Source of the DNA: a bacterium
GTDB taxonomy: Bacteria > Verrucomicrobiota > Verrucomicrobiia > Limisphaerales > RI-55
NCBI GenBank assembly: GCA_016124235.1
Contig: WGOC01000031.1
Location: 32,360 to 96,359, forward strand
Direction of reading: 5' to 3'
Length of the DNA stretch: 64,000 nt
Shown: piece by piece, positions 50,611 to 59,942 of the stretch
Position numbering within the stretch: position 1 is the stretch's first letter
Layout: every line of letters begins with the position of its first letter
Translations under genes and position numbers: made by a program
The notes under the pieces: generated by a model
What the model saw: only the letters and a program-made list of their open reading frames with translations
The model's database searches: none
What the model was told of the DNA's origin: nothing

Positions 50611-53600
50611 TCAATCGCTCAAGGCTGCAGCGGATTTTTCTGTGCGGTCGACGATTGGTCGCAATGGCCGGTAGGCGTGCGTCCAGGGATCGATCCGGCA
50701 AACCGATTTGAAGTCGCAATAGGTGCAGGGCATTTCGCTGCCCTTCCGATACGGATCGACTGAAATATTTCCCGCGAGAATGTCGCGTCCCAAAGCGCAA
50801 ATCAGCTCCTTCGCACCAGCGAGCATACCCTCGAATTCCGGTTGATGAACAAGCTGTTTGCTTGTGCCGGACGGCTCGCCATCCTTCTTCAATTTGTAAG
50901 TAAACTGCCCACTACCACAGCTGGCGAAATCGCGGTCAAACAGTGACAGCCACGCGAAGCTGAATCGCCCCGAGTGTTCAAATCGCTTCACAGCTTTCGC
51001 ATCGATCTCGTCCTCGCGATGGCTGGCGCGAACGCCGGCGTCCTTCAGGCGCACGTAGAACATCCCGGCGGCGATCGCCTTTTTGCCATCAAGGAAGGCC
51101 GTGCCGCTGGCAACTTCGCAAAGGGCCGCGAGATAGGCGGGGAGTTGCAGTTGCAAACCGGCCTGCATTTTGAGCGGCTCAAACTTTTTATTACCGGATT
51201 TATAATCCAGAACCGTAAGACAGAGCGCGTCATCTCGACCGGGAACGCCGACGGCATCGACGCGATCCACACTGCCGCGAAAGGCCAATGTGCGGCCGTC
51301 GCCAAGATCAATTTCCCACGCGGGTAAATCGCTTTCAGTACGACCAATACCGAGTTCCACGGCAATCGGATCGAATTGATACGTCCGCATCCAATCGATC
51401 GCGGTTGCCACGAAATCCTGTAACAGAGAAATCATGCTCTCGGTCTGAAAAACGTGACGCGGATCGGATGCCAACACGCCGTTGGCAACACGAGTTCTTT
51501 GTTCGGTCGCAATCACCGCGATGCGCTTGCGAGCCTCGTCAGACGCAATGTCACGCCACCGAAGATCTTTGGCGGCCAGTTCCTCGTGAAATTGCCGGAG
51601 CACTTCGTGCATGAACGTGCCGGTCTTGCGTGCATCGACTTCAAAACGGTCGCGCTCGCGAGCACGCAGGCCGGCGATGGCAAAGAATTGAAATGGGCAG
51701 GCGGCAAACTGTTCGAGCCGGCTGGCCGAGGTTCGCAATGGATTGCCGTAAAGTGCGGTCGCTGTGGCGGACGAAAGTCGCGTTGTTCGATAGATGTCAG
51801 CGCAAGCTCGAACGTGATCCAGGACGGCGCGGACTTCGGGCCATGATTGAGTATCAATTTCGGCGTCGCTAATTTCTGCCGACTCATTGGTTCCATTCAA
51901 CCGGGCCAAATACCCCAGAATCTCACACGGATGGACCGCGTCGGAAAGTGCTCGTTGATTGTCGAACTTTTGAATCGTGGCCGACGGAAACAACTTCTGA
52001 ACGTGGTCAACGAGCGGCGAGCGATTCAAGACCTTGCCAGAGTGGTCGCGGTTGCTCCAGCTCAAGACGAGGTGTTCACGCGCACGCGTGAACGCGATAT
52101 AGCCGAGGTAGCGTTCATGACCGAGTCGCGCCTTGGCATCGTTGCGGAGGTTCAACTGCGCATCTTCCATGGCCGCGCGATCGGTCTCGGTGAGCAGGGT
52201 CAGGCGCGTTTGTGGTTGCGGGAAGATTCCTTCATTGAGACCGAGCACGATGGCAAGTTTCAGGTCAGGATTGCGCGAGCGATCAACCGCGCCGATCAGC
52301 ACTTGATCGATGGCGGGCGGAATGACCCCAACGGTCAGCGTGCTCAACCCGGATTCAATGATTGGCAGCCATTCGCGAAGCGGGAGCGTGAAACCACCAA
52401 ATGCTTTTTCGAGATTTTCGAGCCAACCGGTGAGTTCGTCGTAAACGGTTAGATGAATGGATGTTTCACCGCCGGCCGCAGCCCATTCTTCCAATTTGCC
52501 TGCGACGTCGAACTCTTCCCCCAGACGGCGAATGGCGCCGGCGATATCGCTGCCGCTGGGTTCGTGGAAGATTTGCTCGCGCAACTTCTCAAACGGTGAA
52601 ATTACGCGGCGGCGCATCGACTCGCACCTCGTGGCGAGCGCCGGATTGTCCGCGATTTCCATGGCATTCAGCCATTTGCCGCCTTCCCACCCGTAGGTGA
52701 GCGCGGCGTTTTCGAGGTGATCAACTTCGTCCGCGTCGAGCGGTGTCAGGCCGGTTTTTAAGACGGAAAACCAGTCGGCGGTGCGCCAGTGAAACAACAC
52801 GGTATGAAGCGCGCCACTGGTGAACTCAACGAGTGGGTGATGAGCGACGGATTCCCTGCGATCGAGAAAGAATGGAATTTCGTATCGCGTGAACGCTCGC
52901 CGAAGGTCGGCGTAATGCGTGTCCATTTGCCGCAACAAAACGGCGCAATCGCGAAAGCGATTTCCGGCCTGAACGAAACGCAAGATTTCACGCGCAGCGA
53001 ACGTTGCCTCCTGCTCCGGAGTCGCACATTCAACCAACTGCAAACTCATAGAGACTGCGTCAGCATTGGCGGAACTTGATTTGCCGGCTGTCCAATTTGC
53101 CTCAAGTTGTTCGATGATGGACGTTGGTTCCGTGTCACGTGTTCCGTGGGAAAACCGGCTGGGTGTGCCGCGGCGCGGAATTACTTCGATCGTCGTTTGG
53201 CAATTGTCTGAAGCGGCGAACCGGGTGTGACATCGCCGGAATGTCTGGCTGATCACCGACCACGTCGAAAGCCAGGGCTCATCTTCCATGGGCTCCGATT
53301 CGAGGCAAAAAGCGATCGTCGCGCTTGCGCAAAAAGGCGCGATGGCAACCAACAGATCCAGCTCCTGTGGCGTCAACTCGGCCATGCCATCCAGCCAGAG
53401 GCCGGCAATTTGCAGCGGCGAATCGACCGGGCGCTTGCCGGCATTTCGCAAGCCTTCGACCGCCTGATCCAGGAGCGAACCAGCGTCCGGCAAATTTCGA
53501 TCCGCCAGCCACTCCAGATATTTTTCAAGCAATAGGGCCAGATCGCGCAGCTTGTCGGCGGGGGGATTTTGGCTGGTCGAGCGTTCCGCGGCTTTTCGCA

Positions 53601-54018
53601 AATCGGCGGGAGACACTTGGTATTGTTGCAATTCTTCAAGCTGGTCGCTCAGCAGTTGCGCGAAGCCGACGGAGCGACTGCTTTCGCGAAACACCTTCAA
53701 CGATTCGTGGTGCTGATGCAGCAGCGCGCGCAGGACCATCACGCGGCCTTCCGCCGATAACACTGCGCGCGGGCGCATGTTTAGTCGTTGCAACAACCAC
53801 ACCGCGAATCGTTCGAAGGAGACGATTTGCAGCCTCGTATAGCCGGTCAATTCGGGTTTGGAAAGCAGCGCCAGCTCCAATTGATAAGTCGCCTGCCGGG
53901 GCGCGAGAAGAATGAGCGGAGGCCCCAGCGGATCATTCATGAGCAGGGAACGAATCTCCGCCAGGCAGCGAAACGTCTTGCCGCTGCCGGCTGGTCCGAG
54001 GAGAAAGCGCGCCTGCAT
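50611..54018 (-). CDS. addB: AddB-type helicase-nuclease subunit
   Basis: I start at ATG 54018 (MQARFLLGPAGSGKTFRCL), giving 1135 residues. Walker A GPAGSGKT lies at the extreme N-terminus. The C-terminal nuclease domain has CLTVLDYKSGNKKFEP (PDDEXK). An iron-sulfur cluster is predicted from AACPFQFFA and CTYCDFKSVC, the AddB pattern. With AddA it would process double-strand breaks for recombination. No AddA gene is in the window. It follows the lytic transglycosylase gene by 10 bases on the same strand. Confidence 0.88.
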   Translation of the reverse strand: MQARFLLGPAGSGKTFRCLAEIRSLLMNDPLGPPLILLAPRQATYQLELALLSKPELTGYTRLQIVSFERFAVWLLQRLNMRPRAVLSAEGRVMVLRALLHQHHESLKVFRESSRSVGFAQLLSDQLEELQQYQVSPADLRKAAERSTSQNPPADKLRDLALLLEKYLEWLADRNLPDAGSLLDQAVEGLRNAGKRPVDSPLQIAGLWLDGMAELTPQELDLLVAIAPFCASATIAFCLESEPMEDEPWLSTWSVISQTFRRCHTRFAASDNCQTTIEVIPRRGTPSRFSHGTRDTEPTSIIEQLEANWTAGKSSSANADAVSMSLQLVECATPEQEATFAAREILRFVQAGNRFRDCAVLLRQMDTHYADLRRAFTRYEIPFFLDRRESVAHHPLVEFTSGALHTVLFHWRTADWFSVLKTGLTPLDADEVDHLENAALTYGWEGGKWLNAMEIADNPALATRCESMRRRVISPFEKLREQIFHEPSGSDIAGAIRRLGEEFDVAGKLEEWAAAGGETSIHLTVYDELTGWLENLEKAFGGFTLPLREWLPIIESGLSTLTVGVIPPAIDQVLIGAVDRSRNPDLKLAIVLGLNEGIFPQPQTRLTLLTETDRAAMEDAQLNLRNDAKARLGHERYLGYIAFTRAREHLVLSWSNRDHSGKVLNRSPLVDHVQKLFPSATIQKFDNQRALSDAVHPCEILGYLARLNGTNESAEISDAEIDTQSWPEVRAVLDHVRACADIYRTTRLSSATATALYGNPLRTSASRLEQFAACPFQFFAIAGLRARERDRFEVDARKTGTFMHEVLRQFHEELAAKDLRWRDIASDEARKRIAVIATEQRTRVANGVLASDPRHVFQTESMISLLQDFVATAIDWMRTYQFDPIAVELGIGRTESDLPAWEIDLGDGRTLAFRGSVDRVDAVGVPGRDDALCLTVLDYKSGNKKFEPLKMQAGLQLQLPAYLAALCEVASGTAFLDGKKAIAAGMFYVRLKDAGVRASHREDEIDAKAVKRFEHSGRFSFAWLSLFDRDFASCGSGQFTYKLKKDGEPSGTSKQLVHQPEFEGMLAGAKELICALGRDILAGNISVDPYRKGSEMPCTYCDFKSVCRIDPWTHAYRPLRPIVDRTEKSAAALSD

Positions 54019-54028
54019 CACAAAAAGT

Positions 54029-54565
54029 TCAACGGTTGTGGTAACGATCGAGAATGGACGTGATGTATTTTCGCGTGCCCGGAAAAGTCATGGTTTGAAG
54101 GAACGCTTCGCTGTTGGTCGCGGCGCGTCCTTTAGCCCAACGCAAAACGTAAGTGCGACCGGCGTTGTAGTCCGCCAGCGCGTAGACCAACGGATCATCG
54201 GTCTCCGGGTAGCGGGCGATGAGCTTGGACAAATACCAGGTGCCCGCGAGGGTGTTCGTTCGCGGGTCGAGGCACATTTTGTGATCAAACGGGTCGACGT
54301 GTTCGGCAGTCGCCCAGTCTTCGGCCGCGAGGTTGCGGATTTGCATCAAGCCCAACTCACCCGCCGAACCTCGCGCCTGCGAGTTGAACCGGCTTTCCTG
54401 CCAGACCACCGCGCGCACCAATTCGGGATCAACTCCGTAACGCCGGGCCGCCGCCTTGATGTCCGCGTCAAAGTGGTGGTTGCGCCAGTTCAAATACCAC
54501 ACGAGACCGAGGATTAAATCCACGGTCACGATGGCCACAAGCACTAGAAACAGGCGGCTTTGCAC
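54029..54565 (-). CDS. Membrane-anchored lytic transglycosylase
   Basis: The protein has 178 residues. An N-terminal helix (FLVLVAIVTVDLILGLVWYL) precedes an Slt-type lysozyme-like domain: VWQESRFNSQARGSAGELGLMQI with catalytic Glu57, and YALADYNAGRTYVLRWAKG. It cleaves the glycan strand of peptidoglycan. It is in line with addB. Confidence 0.92.
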   Translation of the reverse strand: MQSRLFLVLVAIVTVDLILGLVWYLNWRNHHFDADIKAAARRYGVDPELVRAVVWQESRFNSQARGSAGELGLMQIRNLAAEDWATAEHVDPFDHKMCLDPRTNTLAGTWYLSKLIARYPETDDPLVYALADYNAGRTYVLRWAKGRAATNSEAFLQTMTFPGTRKYITSILDRYHNR

Positions 54566-54676
54566 AGAAGCAGTGTGGCTTTGGTTGGCAAATACGTCGA
54601 GTGACGACTTGCAGCTTCGCCGAAATAAGTCGCTCGCTTGACTTGGTTCGCGTCAGTTCCGACGCTGACGCCGTTC

Positions 54677-57600
54677 ATGATTGCCCGTGTTGCCCTTGAA
54701 ATTGCGCTGCGTCGCGAATTTGACTACCTCGTTCCCGAAGACCTCCGGGACTTGGTGGACACGGGCTCACGCGTCAAGGTGCCATTTGGACATCGCAAGG
54801 TATTTGGCGTGGTCACGGCCGTCCGCAACGATTCTCCGCATACGAATCTCAAGACCGTCGAAAAAGTTGTCGGTGGAAAGAGCCTTGTTACGCCGCGCGT
54901 GCTCGAACTGGCGCGTTGGATTTCGGACTACTATTGCTGCCCGCTCGAAACCGCGTTGAAAAGCGTGCTGCCGGAATCCGTGCGCCGCGAAAAGGAAGGA
55001 TGGAAGAAACAGTTGTTTGTGCGCGCTCTGCCGCTGCCGGACGACATGCCGAAGCTGACCAAGAAACAAAACTACGTCTGGAACATCATCGAGGAATGGC
55101 GCGAACTGACCTTGCAGGAATTGATCCGACTGGGTGAAACGACAGCCGATACCATTCGTCGGCTTGAGGACAAGGGGATGGTTCTCATCAGCACCGAAAC
55201 CATCGAGCGCGATCCTTACGCGAACGAACACATCCTGCCCACGCAACCGCTCGCGTTGAATCCGGAGCAAAAAAGTGCGCTGGATGCGATCCTATCTGTG
55301 CTGAATGGCGGCGCAAATAAGTGTGCTGCCGGCAGCCTGTCGGCAGAATCAGGAAGCAGCATCGCCGATCACTGCCAGCAAGACGCTGAGAGCACGTTGC
55401 GCCCAGTTGGCATCGAGCCAATGCCAATTGCCGAGGAACCTGCACCTGGATCTATCGGCACGATTTTCAAAGAGTCCCCGTTTTTTGATCCAGATGCCGA
55501 GATCGAGCGCTACTCCGGCTGGCTTCCGCATTGGCGTCAGTCGAACCGACTTTATTTTGTTACGTATCGGCTGGCGGACTGCGTTGATCAGCTGACTCTC
55601 AAGAGTTGGCAAAACGAAAAGCGCATCTGGCTCGATCTTCACCCCAAGCCATGGTCTGCGGATGTATCAAACGAATACTGTAAACGGTTCACCGATCGCG
55701 TTGATCAATACCTGGACAAGGGCTTCGGCGAGTGCCTTTTGCAAAGGCCGGGAGTGGCTGAAATTGTCGAGCAGAGTTTACTTCGCTTCGACGGTGACCG
55801 GTATCAGTTGGGCGCTTTTGTTGTCATGCCGAATCACGTTCACGTTTTGGTCCGGCCGGCCGAAGACTGGTCTTTGGAAAGAATTGTTCATTCCTGGAAA
55901 TCCTACACGGGAAATCAAATCAACAAGTTGCTGGGTCGATCCGGGCCAGTTTGGATGGAGGAATACTTTGATCATCTGGTCCGGAGTACGTCGCAGCTCG
56001 AAAAATTCGAAAGTTACGTCCGGCAAAATCCAGCAAAAGCTGGACTGGCTGACGGCGCCTTCAGGCTGTGCCGCGGCGGGTTCTCTCGCGATGATGCTCA
56101 CAATGTTTCTGGAAGCTCAGTCCAGTCCGCTGCCGGCAGCCTGCCGTCAGGCCTGAACAGTCCAGCATTGGAAAACTGCCAGCAAGCTGCTGGCAGCACA
56201 CTGCAACGCCCGGCTATAACTTCACAGGCGCCGCTGAAAACTTTTCTTCTTCACGGAGTGACTGGAAGTGGTAAGACGGAGGTTTATCTACAAGCCATCG
56301 CGCGGTCTCTGGAACTGGGCAAGGGCGCGATCGTGTTGGTGCCGGAGATTTCGCTCACGCCACAAACTGTCGAGCGATTCAAGGCGCGGTTCAGTTCCGG
56401 TCCGTTGCGAACGTTGGTGGCGGTCTTGCACAGTCATTTGTCCGCCGGGGAAAAGCACGATGAGTGGCACAAGATCAGACAAGGTCGCGCGAAGATTGTG
56501 ATCGGCGCACGGTCGGCCATTTTTGCGCCGGTCGAACCGCTCGGCTTGATCATCGTTGATGAGGAACACGAACATTCCTACAAACAGGAAGAAGCACCCA
56601 GGTATCACGCGCGCGACGTCGCGGTGTTGCGCGGACAAAAGGAAAGTGCGGTTGTGGTGCTGGGTTCGGCGACGCCGTCGTTGGAAACGTATCACAATGC
56701 GATCAAAGGAAAATACGCGATGCTTGAACTACCGCACCGGGCCGACAATGCCAAGATGCCGATCATCCGCGTCGTTGACATGCGCCAGGAAATGCGCCGG
56801 CAGAAGGGTTCGCCAATTTTTTCGGTGCAACTTCGGGAAGCAATTTTGCAGCGGCTCGAACGCAAGGAGCAGACGATCCTGTTTCTCAATCGCCGGGGAT
56901 ACGCGACCTCGATGCAATGCCCTGCGTGCGGCTATGTTGCCGAATGTCCGAATTGCAGCGTGGCGCTCACGTATCATCGCCGGGAACAAAAGCTGAAGTG
57001 TCACATCTGCGGCTTTGATTCGCCGGCGCCCACGCGATGTCCGGAACCGAAATGCGGCAGTCGCGAGATTCGTTACGCCGGCCTCGGAACGGAAAAATTG
57101 GAGGACGCGCTCACGCAAGGATTTCCCCACGCCAAACTGGCGCGCATGGATTCGGACACGTTGAAGAAGAAAGAGGATTATCGACGTATCCTGACGGATT
57201 TTCGCCTCGGCAGGATCGACATCCTCGTTGGCACGCAGATGATCGCCAAAGGACTACACTTTCCTAACGTGACTCTCGTCGGAATCATCTACGCCGATCT
57301 TAGTCTGCACTTGCCGGACTTTCGCGCGGGTGAGCGGACGTTTCAATTGTTGACCCAGGTGGCAGGTCGCGCCGGGCGAGGAGATATCGAAGGCGAAGTT
57401 TTTGTGCAATCGTTTACGCCATTTCATCCGGCGATCCAATACGCCCGACGCCACGACTTTGTTGGCTTCTACGAGCAAGAAGTTGAGTTTCGCGAACAGC
57501 TCAAATATCCACCGCTCACGCGGATCGCGTTGATCACCGTCAAGGGCCGCAACGAAGACAAGGTGTCCTTTCTCGCTGAACATGTGCGAAAGGAAATGGG

Positions 57601-57811
57601 CGCGATGATGGCCGAAATGAGTGATCTCGTTGTCGCTGGACCAGCGCCCGCGCCACTGGCTCGCGCCGAGACATTTTACCGTTATCAACTGATGTTGCGC
57701 ACGCGGCACATGAGTTCGCTGAGCAAACGACTGAACGAGTTGATCAAGAATTTGAAACTTCCCGAAGGAGTGCTCGTGACGGTCGACGTCGATCCGGTGA
57801 ACTTGTTTTGA
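54677..57811 (+). CDS. priA: Primosomal protein PriA with in-frame RAYT insertion
   Basis: I start at ATG 54677 (MIARVALEIALRREFDYLVP), giving 1044 residues; about 290 more than PriA usually has. The N-terminal 3'-end-binding and WH domains are normal. The helicase domain begins (LNPEQKSALDAILSVLNGG) and is then interrupted by residues ~216-508. It resumes with KTFLLHGVTGSGKTEVYL (Walker A 527-534), DEEH box IVDEEHEHSYKQEEAPRYHARDV, zinc-binding CPACGYVAECPNC and KCHICGFDSPAPTRCPEPKCG, and a normal end (GVLVTVDVDPVNLF). All core motifs are intact, so PriA may still function. The insert is a REP-associated tyrosine transposase with REP sequences, described separately. PriA restarts stalled replication forks. 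Confidence 0.93.
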   Translation: MIARVALEIALRREFDYLVPEDLRDLVDTGSRVKVPFGHRKVFGVVTAVRNDSPHTNLKTVEKVVGGKSLVTPRVLELARWISDYYCCPLETALKSVLPESVRREKEGWKKQLFVRALPLPDDMPKLTKKQNYVWNIIEEWRELTLQELIRLGETTADTIRRLEDKGMVLISTETIERDPYANEHILPTQPLALNPEQKSALDAILSVLNGGANKCAAGSLSAESGSSIADHCQQDAESTLRPVGIEPMPIAEEPAPGSIGTIFKESPFFDPDAEIERYSGWLPHWRQSNRLYFVTYRLADCVDQLTLKSWQNEKRIWLDLHPKPWSADVSNEYCKRFTDRVDQYLDKGFGECLLQRPGVAEIVEQSLLRFDGDRYQLGAFVVMPNHVHVLVRPAEDWSLERIVHSWKSYTGNQINKLLGRSGPVWMEEYFDHLVRSTSQLEKFESYVRQNPAKAGLADGAFRLCRGGFSRDDAHNVSGSSVQSAAGSLPSGLNSPALENCQQAAGSTLQRPAITSQAPLKTFLLHGVTGSGKTEVYLQAIARSLELGKGAIVLVPEISLTPQTVERFKARFSSGPLRTLVAVLHSHLSAGEKHDEWHKIRQGRAKIVIGARSAIFAPVEPLGLIIVDEEHEHSYKQEEAPRYHARDVAVLRGQKESAVVVLGSATPSLETYHNAIKGKYAMLELPHRADNAKMPIIRVVDMRQEMRRQKGSPIFSVQLREAILQRLERKEQTILFLNRRGYATSMQCPACGYVAECPNCSVALTYHRREQKLKCHICGFDSPAPTRCPEPKCGSREIRYAGLGTEKLEDALTQGFPHAKLARMDSDTLKKKEDYRRILTDFRLGRIDILVGTQMIAKGLHFPNVTLVGIIYADLSLHLPDFRAGERTFQLLTQVAGRAGRGDIEGEVFVQSFTPFHPAIQYARRHDFVGFYEQEVEFREQLKYPPLTRIALITVKGRNEDKVSFLAEHVRKEMGAMMAEMSDLVVAGPAPAPLARAETFYRYQLMLRTRHMSSLSKRLNELIKNLKLPEGVLVTVDVDPVNLF
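55321..56201 (+). mobile_element. RAYT (TnpA-REP) transposase domain with flanking REPIN pairs, inside priA
   Basis: Left REP pair: 55321-55346 (starts GTGTGCTGCCGGCAGC) and 55372-55395 in inverse. Right pair: about 56126-56151 (CCGCTGCCGGCAGCCTGCCG) and 56176-56201 in inverse. Between them, in the priA frame, lies the transposase: SGWLPHWRQSNRLYFVTYRLADCV, the HUH motif MPNHVHVLV (His387, His389 counted from the PriA start), candidate nucleophile Tyr410 in SWKSYTGNQIN, and EKFESYVRQNPAKAGL. This is a Y1-type single-strand transposase of the REP family. There is no stop, so it is only made as part of PriA, unless an internal start (ATG 55421) is used and the product then ends at the PriA stop. 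Confidence 0.9.
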
Positions 57812-57859
57812 GTCAGATTGGGAACATCGGAAGAGTATGTGAAAAGCTCGTGATGGAAA

Positions 57860-57877
57860 GGCGGCATTCTTGCCGCC
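57860..57877. terminator. Hairpin between convergent priA and serine hydrolase genes
   Basis: GGCGGCA-TTC-TTGCCGCC forms a compact stem. It lies between convergent genes. The T-tract is weak, but the hairpin could stop transcription from both sides. It resembles the GGACGGCA hairpin family. Confidence 0.5.
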
Positions 57878-57934
57878 TCACCGGCCGTTCGGGCACCAGG
57901 AGTGGCGCCCAACCAATACTTGCACAGGGTGCAC

Positions 57935-59026
57935 TCAAGCCAGACCAAGATCTTCGTAGATCGCCGTGTTGATCTCGCGGGCGCGCAATTGGTGGAGTTT
58001 CTCGCCCGGCATTCCGTTGCAAACCCACGCCACGGCGAGGCCGTGTGTCGGGTCTGCGAAACCGACGGCGCTCTGCATGCCGCCGTGGCCAAACGCGTCG
58101 TTGCCTGCGTGCAAACCGAAGCCGTAAGGCACAGTGCTTTTGCCGTGACGATTCGAGTTGATGATCAGCCCCCAGCCCCAATCGATCACGTGCTGAAAAG
58201 TTCGATCGAACTTGTTCGCGCGTTGCCGTGAAGTCATCGCCTTGACGGTGTCCGGTTTGAGAATCTGCCGCCCGTCGATTTGTCCTTGGTCGAGGAGCAT
58301 CGAGTAGAAGCGAGCCAGATTTCGAGTGGGGCCGCGCAAGCTGCTTCCCGGGCGTGGCCGCGTCCAGGCGCGTTCGCGATTCAGATACGGATGCAATTCC
58401 ACCGAGGGCGGACTCGTCAGATGAAGTCGGCCAAGTCGGTCGCGGTCTATATTGAGCACATCTTCGGGCATCGCCATCCACGTATTGGTCATCCCGATTG
58501 GCTCACAAATTTCCTGGCGCACGAATTGATCCGGCATCCGACCATCGATGCGGCGGATCAATTCGCCGAGGATAAACCATGAACCGTTGATGTGGTACGC
58601 CGCCGTTTCGCCGGGAATGGCATCTTCGTCGACCGTTGCTGCATAGACCCGGGCGATTGCGGCGTTCCAATCGAGATGTTCGGAGACTTTGTCGCCGTCG
58701 CGAAAGCCGCCGATGTGGGTGAGAATGTGCCGGACGGTGATCGCCGATTTTCCATTTTGTCCGAACTCCCGAATCGTGTTGGCGACGGGTTCATTGAGAT
58801 CAAGTTTGCCCTGTTCCCAAAGTTGAAGAATGGCGACGGCGGTCAACGGTTTGCCAGCCGAAAGCCAGGGCATCAAATGATCGCTGGTCAGTGGTTCGCC
58901 TTTCTTGTTCTCGCCGACAGCGTGGTCGAGCAAGAGTTTACCTTGCTTCGCAACCGTGATTTGAGCACCGAGATGAAGCCCGGCTTCGACACCGCGTTTC
59001 AGACAACGAATGGTTTTACCAAACAT
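57935..59026 (-). CDS. Serine hydrolase, class C beta-lactamase family
   Basis: The protein has 363 residues. SxxK is SAGK (Ser56, Lys59); the Tyr motif is AYHINGSWF (Tyr144); a late FGHGGMQSAV provides the HxG motif. The family includes esterases, peptidases and beta-lactamases. No signal peptide is seen, so a cytoplasmic esterase or peptidase is more likely than an antibiotic-degrading enzyme. Starts two bases after the queE stop, so the two are probably co-transcribed. Confidence 0.88.
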   Translation of the reverse strand: MFGKTIRCLKRGVEAGLHLGAQITVAKQGKLLLDHAVGENKKGEPLTSDHLMPWLSAGKPLTAVAILQLWEQGKLDLNEPVANTIREFGQNGKSAITVRHILTHIGGFRDGDKVSEHLDWNAAIARVYAATVDEDAIPGETAAYHINGSWFILGELIRRIDGRMPDQFVRQEICEPIGMTNTWMAMPEDVLNIDRDRLGRLHLTSPPSVELHPYLNRERAWTRPRPGSSLRGPTRNLARFYSMLLDQGQIDGRQILKPDTVKAMTSRQRANKFDRTFQHVIDWGWGLIINSNRHGKSTVPYGFGLHAGNDAFGHGGMQSAVGFADPTHGLAVAWVCNGMPGEKLHQLRAREINTAIYEDLGLA

Positions 59027-59028
59027 CC

Positions 59029-59772
59029 TTAAACTCCCCGCTGATCGGGCGGCCAGATGATCTTGTGCATTTGCAGTTGAAACCGAACGGGCAACGCATC
59101 AGCGATGATTCTTTCGACGAGTTCCGGGCGCTTGATTGGAACTTGGTCGATCGGAACGGGCTTTAGCGATTTGTCCTGCTGATGAGGTTGGAGGGGAGCA
59201 ACCCAGGAAAACAAGATCGGGCAAAGTGTCGCCAGCTTGTGTTCAGCCAAAATGCGCTTGGCCCATTCGTAATCTTCCACGGTGCCGATGACGAATTTGA
59301 TTTCGTCGGTGTCTTTCAAGTGTGCGATGTTTTCCCAGCGATTGCGCTCCACCTCGCCGCTGCTCGGGCATTTCAAGTCCATGATCCGGTGCACGCGTAG
59401 GTCCACTTTTGAAATGTTGTGCGCTCCGCTGGTCTCGAGCAGGACGGTGTAACCTTCGTCGCAAAGCAGCTTCATCAAGGGCAGCGAGTTCGGCTGGAGC
59501 AAAGGTTCACCACCGGTCAGTTCGACCAGAGGGAGATTCATGTGTTGGCTCCGCGCATTTTTCTGAGTGAACGGCGCGGCGAGCGCTCGGATGTCGCTGA
59601 GAATATCGGTCAGCTCACGTCGTTTGCCTTCGGTGAAGGCGTAAGCCGTGTCACAATAGGAGCATCGCAGGTTACAGGCGGTCAGTCGTAGGAATACGCA
59701 AGGGAGCCCGGCAAAGGTGCTTTCTCCCTGGACACTCAGGTAAACTTCATTGACGACCAGCGTTTCGGACAT
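59029..59772 (-). CDS. queE: 7-carboxy-7-deazaguanine synthase
   Basis: I start at ATG 59772 (MSETLVVNEVYLSVQGESTF), giving 247 residues. SVQGESTFAGLPCVFLRLTACNLRCSYCDTAYAF contains the radical SAM cysteines (33, 37, 40) and the substrate GEStx motif. LVELTGGEPLLQP and LKCPSSGEV complete the family signature. It makes the deazaguanine precursor of queuosine. Other que genes are not in the window. Confidence 0.93.
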   Translation of the reverse strand: MSETLVVNEVYLSVQGESTFAGLPCVFLRLTACNLRCSYCDTAYAFTEGKRRELTDILSDIRALAAPFTQKNARSQHMNLPLVELTGGEPLLQPNSLPLMKLLCDEGYTVLLETSGAHNISKVDLRVHRIMDLKCPSSGEVERNRWENIAHLKDTDEIKFVIGTVEDYEWAKRILAEHKLATLCPILFSWVAPLQPHQQDKSLKPVPIDQVPIKRPELVERIIADALPVRFQLQMHKIIWPPDQRGV

Positions 59773-59942
59773 CCGGGACAAGGTACCGCGCTCGGCAAAA
59801 AATGATATCAAAATGGCCAATCAGCCGTATTCCGGGCCGGATTTTTTGTTTCCTTCGGGCGGGGCGTTTTCCTAGTATGCTGTCGTTTCTGTTCGCTGCC
59901 GTCGGCGGTGGGCGGGAATTTCAACCAACACGAATACGAAAT

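Noticed and set aside
55321..56201. Intein in PriA
   Set aside because: The insert has no intein splicing motifs (no N-terminal Cys/Ser block A or C-terminal HN); it has RAYT transposase motifs instead.
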